Assembly: GCF_041296385.1 (NCBI RefSeq)
Contig: NW_027184085.1
Location: forward strand, 14,751,301-14,815,300
Reading direction: 5' to 3'
From: Aphelocoma coerulescens
Taxonomy: Eukaryota; Chordata; Aves; Passeriformes; Corvidae
DNA length: 64,000 nucleotides
This document shows, one piece after another, positions 1 through 7,223 of the stretch. Numbering within the stretch: the first letter of the stretch is position 1; the number at the start of each line of letters is the position of its first letter. Position numbers and translations under genes: made by a program. The notes beneath the pieces were generated by a model, which saw only the letters and a program-made list of their open reading frames with translations, did not search any database and was not told the origin of the DNA.

Positions 1-73
1 TCCCCTAGCAACATGCATATGGGAGAAAATTCCTCTAACAGAAAAAAACTAGGACAAAACTAAAACCCCAACA
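1..73 (-). repeat. ERV-1 3' LTR, terminal 73 bp only
   Basis: The sequence ends in CCCCAACA and is identical base for base to the end of the right LTR at 6415-6487. In the element's sense this is the start of U3. The bordering internal sequence (74-100) is pyrimidine-rich on the plus strand, as expected next to a polypurine tract on the minus strand, but the purine run does not touch the LTR. Confidence 0.9.
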
Positions 74-210
74 TTATCCACCCCGAATTTTTTCCCATAC
101 TATCATGTTACATGAAACTTAACCTTTTTAACCATATAAATACATGCATCACCCAAATTATATACATATGTACATGCTGATACTGATACAAGTACAGAGC
201 CATGGGTAGT

Positions 211-2712
211 TCACCCTAAAACAAGGTCCCCTTGCGGTATGCATCGGGTCTCTCCATCCCTTTGCATCACCCACCAGGTACAACCTGGTCCCTGAGCAAA
301 AACAACCCCACGGATGGGTTTGTCTTTGCTCAAGGCAGACTTTACCCAAACAGTTTTTCCAAGCATACCTCTCACGTGCACCCCTGGAACCTTATCCCCA
401 TCTGTTGTTTGTAGGGGTTCGGATTGGGCAGGGCCTGCTCGGCCGGTGGAGCCTCGGGTGTTAACTAACCAGGTGGCTCTTGCTAAATGCACCTCCCAGT
501 TTTTGAAAGTCCCCCCACCCAGTGCCTTCAAGGTGGTTTTAAGCAGTCCATTACACTGCTCAACCTTCCCAGCTGCTGGTGCATGGTAAGGGATGTGGTA
601 CACCCACTCAATGCCATGTTCTCTAGCCCAGGTGTTTATAAGGCTGTTCTTGAAGTGAGTCCCATTGTCAGATTCAATTCTCTCAGGGGTACTATGCCTC
701 CAAAGGACTTGCTTTTCGAGGCCCAGGATGGTGTTCCGGGCAGTAGCGTGAGGCACAGGGTAGGTCTCCAGCCATCCTGTGGTGGCTTCTACCATTGTGA
801 GCACATGGCGCTTGCCTTGGCGGCTTTGAGGCAGTGTGATGTAATCAGTCTGCCAGGCCTCCCCATACTTGTATTTGGACCACCGCCCACCATACCACAG
901 GGGCTTCACCCGCTTGGCCTGCTTGATCGCAGCGCATGTCTCACAGTCATGGATCACCTGGGAGATACTGTCCATGGTTAGATCCACCCCTCGGTCTCGT
1001 GCCCACTTATAGGTGGCGTCTCTGCCCTGATGGCCTGAGGCATCATGGGCCCATCGAGCTAGGAACAGCTCTCCTTTATGTTGCCAATCCAAGTCTATCT
1101 GGGACACCTCTATATTTGCAGCCTGATCTACCTGCTTGTTATTACGATGTTCTTCATTAGCCCGGCTCTTGGGGATGTGAGCATCTACATGATGGGCCTT
1201 CACAGATAGTTTCTCTACTCGAGTGGCAATGTCTTTCCACTCCTCAGCAGCCCAGATTGGTTTTCCTCTGCGCTGCCAGTTTGCCTTATTCCACCTTTCC
1301 AGCCAACCCCACAGAGCATTGGCTACCATCCATGAATCAGTGTAGAGGTAGAGCTTTGGCCACTTCTCTCTTTCAGCTATGTCCAGAGCTAATTGAACGG
1401 CTTTCAGCTCAGCAAATTGGCTCGATCCACCTTCTCCTTCCGTAGCCTGTGCAACTTGTCGTGTGGGGCTCCATACAGCAGCTTTCCATTTCCAGCTAGC
1501 ACCTACAATTCGGCAGGAACCATCAGTGAAGAGGGCATATTGTCTTTCACTCTCTGGTAGCTCATTATATGGTGGGGCTTCTTCGGCACGCGTCACCTGC
1601 TCCTCTTCTTCTTCAGAAGATAACCCAAAAGTCTCACCTTCTGGCCAGTTCATAATTATTTCCAAGATCCCAGGGCGACTTGGGTTTCCAATTCGGGCGC
1701 GCTGCGTGATGAGGGCGATCCATTTGCTCCAAGTAGCATCGGTGGCGTGATGCGTGGAGGGAACCTTTCCTTTGAACATCCACCCCAGCACCAGTAGTCG
1801 GGGTGCCAGGAGGAGTTGTGCCTCTGTGCCGATTACTTCTGAGGCAGCTTGGACTCCTTCATAAGCTGCCAAGATTTCTTTCTCTGTGGGAGTGTAGTTG
1901 GCTTCAGATCCTCTGTAACTTCGGCTCCAGAATCCCAGTGGTCGGCCCCGAGTCTCACCAGGCACCTTCTGCCAGAGGCTCCAGGACAGACCATTGTTCC
2001 CGGCTGCAGAGTAGAGCACGTTCTTCACCTCTGGTCCTGTCCTGACTGGGCCAAGGGCTACGGCGTGAGCGATTTCCTGCTTGATCTGGGCAAAGGCTTG
2101 CTGCTGTTCAGGGCCCCAGTGGAAATCGTTCTTCTTGCGGGTAACCAGGTAGAGAGGGCTCACGATCTGGCTGTACTCAGGAATGTGCATCCTCCAGAAA
2201 CCTATGGCACCTAGGAAAGCTTGTGTTTCCTTCTTATTGGTCGGTGGAGACATCGCAGTGATCTTATTGATGACCTCAGTGGGAATCTGACGTCGTCCAT
2301 CTTGCCACTTTACTCCCAGGAACTGGATCTCTTGGGCAGGTCCCTTGACTTTGCTCTTCTTGATGGCGAAACCAGCTTCCAGGAGAATTTGGATTATTCT
2401 CTCTCCCTTCTCAAACACTTCTGTTGCGGTGTTCCCCCACACAATGATGTCATCAATGTACTGCAGATGTTCTGGAGCCTCACCCTTTTCCAGTGCAGCC
2501 TGGATCAGTCCATGGCAGATGGTGGGACTGTGCTTCCACCCCTGGGGCAGTCGGTTCCAGGTGTACTGCACACCCCTCCAGGTGAAAGCAAACTGAGGCC
2601 TGCACTCTGCTGCCAGAGGAATGGAGAAAAATGCATTGGCAATGTCAATAGTAGCATACCACTTCGCTGCTTTGGACTCCAGCTCATACTGGAGCTCCAA
2701 CATGTCCGGCAC
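211..2712 (-). CDS. pol: ERV-1 pol: reverse transcriptase (C-terminal part), RNase H, integrase
   Basis: This 833-codon open frame starts inside RT; its first Met is not a natural start. RT: the first catalytic Asp is in TIDIANAFF (about residue 23), LPQGWKHSP is at about 55-63, and YIDD is at 85-88. RNase H: TDGS (Asp about 397), FAELKA (Glu about 435), YTDS (Asp about 459) and VDQAA (Asp about 529). Integrase: zinc-finger residues His556, His561, Cys590 and Cys593, then the D,D35E triad at Asp623 (TDYI), Asp682 (SDNG) and Glu718. All catalytic residues I can check are present. The N-terminal RT fingers are encoded upstream in another frame (2713-2888), so the polyprotein is not continuous. 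It would have been made as a gag-pro-pol fusion and cleaved by the protease. No env or dUTPase follows. Confidence 0.93.
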   Translation of the reverse strand: MPDMLELQYELESKAAKWYATIDIANAFFSIPLAAECRPQFAFTWRGVQYTWNRLPQGWKHSPTICHGLIQAALEKGEAPEHLQYIDDIIVWGNTATEVFEKGERIIQILLEAGFAIKKSKVKGPAQEIQFLGVKWQDGRRQIPTEVINKITAMSPPTNKKETQAFLGAIGFWRMHIPEYSQIVSPLYLVTRKKNDFHWGPEQQQAFAQIKQEIAHAVALGPVRTGPEVKNVLYSAAGNNGLSWSLWQKVPGETRGRPLGFWSRSYRGSEANYTPTEKEILAAYEGVQAASEVIGTEAQLLLAPRLLVLGWMFKGKVPSTHHATDATWSKWIALITQRARIGNPSRPGILEIIMNWPEGETFGLSSEEEEEQVTRAEEAPPYNELPESERQYALFTDGSCRIVGASWKWKAAVWSPTRQVAQATEGEGGSSQFAELKAVQLALDIAEREKWPKLYLYTDSWMVANALWGWLERWNKANWQRRGKPIWAAEEWKDIATRVEKLSVKAHHVDAHIPKSRANEEHRNNKQVDQAANIEVSQIDLDWQHKGELFLARWAHDASGHQGRDATYKWARDRGVDLTMDSISQVIHDCETCAAIKQAKRVKPLWYGGRWSKYKYGEAWQTDYITLPQSRQGKRHVLTMVEATTGWLETYPVPHATARNTILGLEKQVLWRHSTPERIESDNGTHFKNSLINTWAREHGIEWVYHIPYHAPAAGKVEQCNGLLKTTLKALGGGTFKNWEVHLARATWLVNTRGSTGRAGPAQSEPLQTTDGDKVPGVHVRGMLGKTVWVKSALSKDKPIRGVVFAQGPGCTWWVMQRDGETRCIPQGDLVLG

Positions 2713-2888
2713 AGCAGCGCTCAGTGTGGAGTCACTTCATTCAAGCCACGATAGTCCACAGTCAATCTCCATTCCCCATCAGACTTGCGCACAGGCCAAA
2801 TGGGGCTGCTGAAGGGTGAGTGGGTCTTGCTGACCACCCCTTGGCTCTCCAGCTCACAAATCATCTTGTGGATGGGAATCACAGCATC
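2713..2888 (-). pseudogene. ERV-1 protease-to-RT junction, broken by a stop and a frame change
   Basis: In the protease frame, translation across this stretch gives typical RT N-terminal motifs (HSPFSSPIWPVRK, then WRLTVDYRGLNEV), so the segment is RT coding sequence. It is cut off from the protease by an in-frame TGA at 2889-2891. It also leaves frame near its end: the protease frame meets TGA at 2721-2723, while the long pol frame downstream is offset by one base. Both breaks lie within 170 bp in an otherwise open element, so they look like recent inactivating changes rather than programmed recoding. A CpG-type change would account for the first TGA (inference). Confidence 0.8.
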
Positions 2889-3392
2889 TCAACTCGTTCG
2901 ATACTGCCGGCAGTGCACTGTCGAGGTGGCAATTGGCACTCGTTGCTCTTCCACTTTCAGGAGCCCAACTGCAGAAGGATTCTCTGATAGTCCAGACAGG
3001 GTGTTCAATTGCCTAATGCCCTCTGCTTCCACAGCAGCAATCCCAAATGCCCACCTGAGTCCCTTTGGGTCTTTGTAATAGCCATTCCGGAGGAAATCTA
3101 TGCCCAGAATACACGGGGCCTCTGGGCCGGTCACAATCGGATGCTTTTGCCACTCCTTCCCAGTCAGGCTCACCTCAGATGCCAAAAGGGTCAACTGCTG
3201 TGATCCCCCGGTCACCCCAGCGATGGATACAGGTTCTGCCCCCACATGTCCCGATGGCATTAAAGTACACTGTGCCCCAGTATCAACCAATGCATCATAT
3301 TTTTGTGGCTCTGATGTGCCAGGCCATCGGATCCACACCGTCCAGAAAACGCGGTTCTCCCGTGCCTCTTCCTGGCTAGAGGCAGGGCCCCT
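2889..3392 (-). CDS. pro: ERV-1 retroviral aspartic protease, in frame with gag after a UAG
   Basis: The frame is open from the codon after the gag stop (3392) to a TGA at 2889-2891 and is the same frame as gag. The active-site signature is ALVDTGAQCTL. The C-terminal flap-to-helix signature ILGIDFLRNG follows about 60 residues later, as in retropepsins, which act as homodimers with one Asp per subunit. The region after the protease core should lead into RT, but the TGA ends the frame. There is no good start codon of its own (a GTG lies at 3338). Expression would therefore need read-through of the gag UAG, as is known for gammaretroviral gag-pol. The -1 frameshift used by many other retroviruses is not needed here. 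Confidence 0.85.
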   Translation of the reverse strand, partial: RGPASSQEEARENRVFWTVWIRWPGTSEPQKYDALVDTGAQCTLMPSGHVGAEPVSIAGVTGGSQQLTLLASEVSLTGKEWQKHPIVTGPEAPCILGIDFLRNGYYKDPKGLRWAFGIAAVEAEGIRQLNTLSGLSENPSAVGLLKVEEQRVPIATSTVHCRQYRTS

Positions 3393-3396
3393 CTAG
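3376..3396 (-). promoter_or_regulatory. Perfect 7-bp hairpin containing the gag UAG stop
   Basis: CTAGAGG (3376-3382) and CCTCTAG (3390-3396) are perfect inverted repeats around a 7-base loop. The gag terminator (3393-3395 on the plus strand, TAG on the coding strand) lies inside one arm. Gag and protease are in the same frame on either side. A read-through element is possible, but this layout differs from the gammaretroviral one, where the structure lies downstream of the stop. A chance palindrome is not excluded. Confidence 0.5.
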
Positions 3397-5450
3397 CCCT
3401 GGTTATCATTCTTTCCCTGGGCATACATGCTAGAGGTACCTTCAAGGGGATCCGACATATCATCCTCCCTTCTGTAATACCTGGCAGCTCGGTCACGGGA
3501 GGCTGAGGCTACTTTCACCTTAGTGGAACTCCCTCGGTTAGTGCCTCCCTCCTTGAGTTCACGCACTAGCGCTGCCAGGATAGAAGTGGGTTTCCCATCC
3601 CACCTTCTCATGTCTTCCCCATGCTCACACAGGAAAAACCACAGCTCAGCTCGTGGGGTGTACCCTCTCTCTCTCGCAGGGGGACGACGGGCTCTGACCT
3701 GGGGGCCTGTGACTCGCGCTGGTGCCACACTGACCTTCCTCATCTCCTCCCTTATCTCCTTTGTCTCCTCTTTGAGGTCCTGGACCACAGCAGAGACATG
3801 AGCTTTCAGCGGGCTATTGACCATACTGTCATAATTCCTGAGCTTGTTGGCAACAGAGCCCACCGTTTCTCGGTTATTGTCAGCATCAATCGTTGCAATG
3901 AAGGTGGTGTATTGCGATGGCCCTAGTCTTGCCAGGTTCCACATCATCTGTCCTGTGCACCTGACCTTATAGGGGTCATTACCATGCTGTCCATCCCTCC
4001 CAAAGAGTACCTCTAATACTGCCACCTCTCTTAGCTGCTGGATACCTTCCTCGAGTGTCTTCCACTGCATTCTATGATGGTACTCTTGCATTCTTTCTTT
4101 GTGAATGAACCTTTCTCTCACACTCATTAAGAGCCACTCCCAGAGAGAAAGGGGTCCTGGCTCCCTCACAAATACCTGGTTTACACCTGGGTCCTGGGTC
4201 AACGATCCCAGATACCTTGCCTCACCACTGTCCAGTTGCACACTTGTGCCCATAAGGTCCCAAACCCGAAGCAGCCAGGTGGTATAAGGCTCATGCCCCC
4301 TTCGCACAATGTCGTCTCGCATACCATGGAGACTGTCGTACGACAGGGACTCAATGATGATTTCTGGCTCTGGTTCCCCTGCTGGTTGTGAGGGCCCTGG
4401 TTCCCCATCATCATTAACTGGTCGTACTGATTTGGTCTTACACTTCCTCCTTTGCACAGGGGCGACTGCTGCTGGCTGTACTTGTCCTTGGGGTTCAGCT
4501 GAAACCTGGGCGGTTGTAACATCTGTGGGTTCCACTGCTGCACCGTCGGACTCACCCTCTTTGGGGCAGGGAGAGGTTTTTTCACTAGCTGAGGAGGTGT
4601 ATTCCCTTAGCAATTGGCATATCCCCTGGTGCACCTGGCCCATCTCCTGGCGCACCTGGCCCATCTCCTGGCACATCTCCTTGCGCACCTGGCCCATCTC
4701 CTGGCACATCTCCTGCATCCCTTTCGCCAGTACCCCCACCCATTTCGGGTAGTCCATTTCTGAGGTGGGCTGTTGGGCGGTATCTGGCTGTGGGGGAGGG
4801 TCTCTAGTGTCTGGGGCTGTGTCAGGCTCTGGGGCTGAATCAGGCTCTGGGGTAGGATCTCTAGTGTCTGGGGCCGTGTCAGGTTCCGGGGCAGGATCAG
4901 GCTCTGGGGTAGGAACTTTACTCTCTGGGGCCATGTCAGTTTCTGGGGCAGGATCAGGCTCTGGGGCAGGATCTCTAGTCTCTGGGGCTGGTGTCTGGGT
5001 AGTTATCCAAGCCAATCTCAACTTATCCTTGAATGCTAAATAGAGTAGGCCTACCAGCAGCAGGTGGTTAGTATTCAGAGGGAATCTAAACCCTTCGAAA
5101 ATTGATGGGGTGGGTCCAAAGAACTGGTTGAGGGGTTGGGGGAAAACTTCCCCTGGTGTCATTTCCTCACAGAAGGTACCATTGTTAACATAACCCCAAA
5201 AACATGCGCTCAGTGTGTGATAGCCGTTTATCCACGTGCCCACATTCCGGAGGAAGTTAAAAACCCATGAATTCCTCACCTTCTCGGCCCATAGCACAAG
5301 CTGGATAACAGTAATGGTAGCCTTAGTCAGAGGACCCATATTCAAGTAAGGAGCTGCAAAGGGGAAGAATATAGCCACGGCCACATGCCACCCGAACCAG
5401 GGCAAAGTAGACCACATATTGCTGCCTAACAAGGTTCCTATATCCAACAC
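3393..5450 (-). CDS. gag: ERV-1 Gag, 685 aa, with hydrophobic N-terminus
   Basis: An intact frame runs from ATG at 5450 to TAG at 3393. The start is about 60 bases downstream of the primer site, leaving almost no leader. Residues about 17-37 and 43-55 are strongly hydrophobic, and 128-140 (NHLLLVGLLYLAF) is another candidate membrane segment. There is no Gly-2 myristoylation signal. Residues 152-225 are a Pro/Glu/Asp-rich repeat built on PEPD-APEPDTAPDTRDPT units. Residues 244-280 repeat the QEMGQVR motif and are probably helical or coiled. A capsid-like region follows (residues about 340-580), then a basic region with ELWFFLCEHGEDMRRWDGK. I see no CCHC zinc knuckle. Intracellular Gag with an N-terminal ER signal is known from IAP elements, and a similar role here is inference. 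It is the structural protein of the element. Confidence 0.82.
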   Translation of the reverse strand: MLDIGTLLGSNMWSTLPWFGWHVAVAIFFPFAAPYLNMGPLTKATITVIQLVLWAEKVRNSWVFNFLRNVGTWINGYHTLSACFWGYVNNGTFCEEMTPGEVFPQPLNQFFGPTPSIFEGFRFPLNTNHLLLVGLLYLAFKDKLRLAWITTQTPAPETRDPAPEPDPAPETDMAPESKVPTPEPDPAPEPDTAPDTRDPTPEPDSAPEPDTAPDTRDPPPQPDTAQQPTSEMDYPKWVGVLAKGMQEMCQEMGQVRKEMCQEMGQVRQEMGQVHQGICQLLREYTSSASEKTSPCPKEGESDGAAVEPTDVTTAQVSAEPQGQVQPAAVAPVQRRKCKTKSVRPVNDDGEPGPSQPAGEPEPEIIIESLSYDSLHGMRDDIVRRGHEPYTTWLLRVWDLMGTSVQLDSGEARYLGSLTQDPGVNQVFVREPGPLSLWEWLLMSVRERFIHKERMQEYHHRMQWKTLEEGIQQLREVAVLEVLFGRDGQHGNDPYKVRCTGQMMWNLARLGPSQYTTFIATIDADNNRETVGSVANKLRNYDSMVNSPLKAHVSAVVQDLKEETKEIREEMRKVSVAPARVTGPQVRARRPPARERGYTPRAELWFFLCEHGEDMRRWDGKPTSILAALVRELKEGGTNRGSSTKVKVASASRDRAARYYRREDDMSDPLEGTSSMYAQGKNDNQG

Positions 5451-5512
5451 ACCAAATTAAGTTATCCAGGAACTGTTATTCCTTTTTCACCTCTCTCTCT
5501 TAATGCCCTCAG

Positions 5513-5529
5513 GCCCCACTTGGGCGCCA
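5513..5529 (-). other. ERV-1 primer binding site, tRNA-Lys(1,2)-like
   Basis: On the coding strand this starts TGGCGCCCAA and continues GTGGGGC. It matches the complement of the tRNA-Lys(1,2) 3' end except for one missing base. It lies five bases inside the 5' LTR boundary at 5535, the expected place. Confidence 0.8.
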
Positions 5530-5534
5530 AGATC

Positions 5535-6487
5535 TGTCTCGGTTTGAAAGACAGGTGTCTGCTAAGGAAGGCAGAAGCCCCCCTTGAAGTGGCAGATGTA
5601 ACCCCTTTCCCTCTGAGTTATTATGATTTTGAAATCAAGGGTCTTTAGGCAAAGATGTGGGAAATAGGAATAACAGTTCTTTACTCTATAGATAGATAGA
5701 TAAATAGATAGATAGATAGATAGATAACCAGTCGAACAAAACAACAACAACTATGACAGTAACAGCAAACACAAACCCAGTCCCGGCCTTCTCGGCTGTC
5801 AGGCCATTTCCCCTCGGGTGCAGTTCCGCTCGCAGCCGGCAGGGATCGCTGGCGGCTCCCGGTGAGCAGGGCAGGTGCGATGGTTCCCCCGCGGCTGCAG
5901 GGGGTGCTCCGGAGCGAGCTCGGGGAGCACGCGGCTGCTCTGGTGCCCTGGGATCCCGGGGAAGGATGGAACAAATAAAAAACTTCACAAATCCCGGCTG
6001 GGCAGCCGGTCCTGGACTCCCAGAACAGCAGGCTGGAATGGCAGGCTGGAGCGGCAGGCACAAACACAAATCCCGGGTGGCAGACGAGATGTATCCAAAA
6101 GGGGAACCCCCCGGGGCTCCAGGCAGGCAGGGTGAGCACGGCTACAGCGTAGCGAAGGCTCGAAACAGCAGCGGTGCAGGGCGGCCCCAGCCCCAGCCTC
6201 CAGCAGGGCAGGGAAAGCAGCCTTGGGATCCCGGTGTTGTTTCCAGCAGAAAGGAAAGACGCCGAAAACGGGAACCAGCAGCTCTTCTCTCCGCGGCTTC
6301 TCTCTCCAGACACTGAGAGCGAACTCCCAACACGCCCAGGTGAAACAAAGAGTAGCCAGGCCCACCCCACCCCCAAAACGGGCTGCTTTTGTCTTTCTTA
6401 AGTATAGTCATTTGTCCCCTAGCAACATGCATATGGGAGAAAATTCCTCTAACAGAAAAAAACTAGGACAAAACTAAAACCCCAACA
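5535..6487 (-). repeat. ERV-1 5' LTR (953 bp)
   Basis: The boundaries TG (5535) and CA (6487) are fixed by the primer site on one side and by identity with the 73-bp fragment at 1-73 on the other. The LTR is long and GC-rich in the middle. I see neither a canonical TATA box at a convincing position nor an AATAAA on the coding strand; TATACTTAAG near 6400 is the best TATA-like string. A GATA/TATC microsatellite lies at 5690-5726. Confidence 0.9.
5690..5726. repeat. (GATA)n microsatellite inside ERV-1 LTR
   Basis: About nine GATA units with one interruption (AAATA). The repeat lies in the U5-side part of the LTR, so it would be transcribed and should also be present in the unseen 3' LTR. Confidence 0.95.
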
Positions 6488-7223
6488 CCGGTTCCTCAGC
6501 AAGTGACTGAGACATCAAAGAGAAACTAAAGGGAATAGACTGAAATGTAGGAGGCGTAATAAGGGACATAGGGAGACTCTGAGATATTAAGGAGGGATCT
6601 GGAGAATAAGGCTGGACTACAAAAGGAGTGGGGAACGGTGTCGGGCGGACAATTGGGGTTTTGGGTTCTGGATTAGTATATACGGGAGGAGGCTGAGGTG
6701 CAGGTAGAGATGTGGACAGTGGTATTGGTTGACTAGAAGGGGGTACTGGAGGGGTAGGAGGGTGAACTATAGGTGGTGGTGGTGGAGAGGGAGGTGGGAG
6801 GTGATCTTAAGGATCCCATTCCCTCTTAGGGCTTTCCTCGTTTTCTTCTCTTTTTACCTCTTTTTCCATTTTGTACACTCTTATCTTTTTGTCCCAAATC
6901 TCATTTTCTAACCAGCAAGCTGCATATTGAACCTCCTCCTCATCTTGGGACTCCTTTAGATTAATATATTTTTTTAAAGCTACACATAACCATTTTTCTT
7001 TAGATCCATACCAGGGCCAATAAACAGGTCCTTCTTGAATCCTCTCCTTTGACCAAATCTCAACACTACACTTTATCGTTTTTATTTTATCCAATTTCTT
7101 TAAATTGTCATCAGTGTCTCAATTCTCTAGCATTTCCCCCAAGGGACTATTGGGAGGAATGCCTTTTATCTTGTTCTTTTCCTTCTTTGACTTCCGGGAA
7201 TTCTTCCCTGCACAGTGACCCAT
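6488..7223 (-). pseudogene. gag: ERV-2 gag remnant: matrix and proline-rich region, truncated by ERV-1
   Basis: ATG at 7223 opens a frame beginning MGHCAGKNSRKSKK, with a myristoylatable Gly-2 and a basic patch, then PLGEMLEN, a pattern typical of gammaretroviral matrix. A TGA at codon 35 (7119-7121) interrupts it. The frame then continues for about 100 codons of matrix-like sequence (including WPWYGSKEKW) to a TAA at 6807-6809. Beyond that stop the same frame remains open to 6488 and is very rich in proline (PPPSPPPPP near the start), like the p12-type region between matrix and capsid. Capsid and the rest are missing because ERV-1 begins at 6487. Two stops make it a pseudogene. This assignment is firm for gag and moderate for gamma class. 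Confidence 0.75.

Larger units (their letters stand above)
1..6487 (-). mobile_element. ERV-1: young env-less endogenous retrovirus (gag-pro-pol), left end outside window
   Basis: This is a minus-strand provirus. The right-hand (5') LTR is 5535-6487, the internal region is 74-5534, and only the last 73 bp of the left-hand (3') LTR is in the window. Those 73 bp are identical to 6415-6487. The internal order is primer site, gag, pro, RT, RNase H, integrase. Only about 137 bp separates the end of pol from the 3' LTR, so there is no room for env or a dUTPase. The pol layout and missing env resemble class III (ERV-L-like) elements, but the primer site is Lys(1,2)-like rather than Leu, so the class is an inference. 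The element is inserted in the proline-rich part of ERV-2 gag. The TSD cannot be checked because the left flank is absent. Confidence 0.9.

Noticed and set aside
232..5043. Several plus-strand frames of 60-180 codons opposite ERV-1 gag and pol
   Set aside because: They are antisense shadows of long minus-strand retroviral frames, with no family features of their own.
5513..5529. tRNA-like sequences at 5513-5529 and 17954-17971
   Set aside because: These match only the 3' 17-18 bases of tRNAs at the expected distance from LTRs. They are primer binding sites, not tRNA genes.
5681..6432. Frames of 96-231 codons on the minus strand in the ERV-1 LTR
   Set aside because: Several frames are open at once in a GC-rich segment and the translations are low-complexity (ending in Tyr-Leu-Ser-Ile repeats from GATA). 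Not called as genes; kept only as a low-interest finding.
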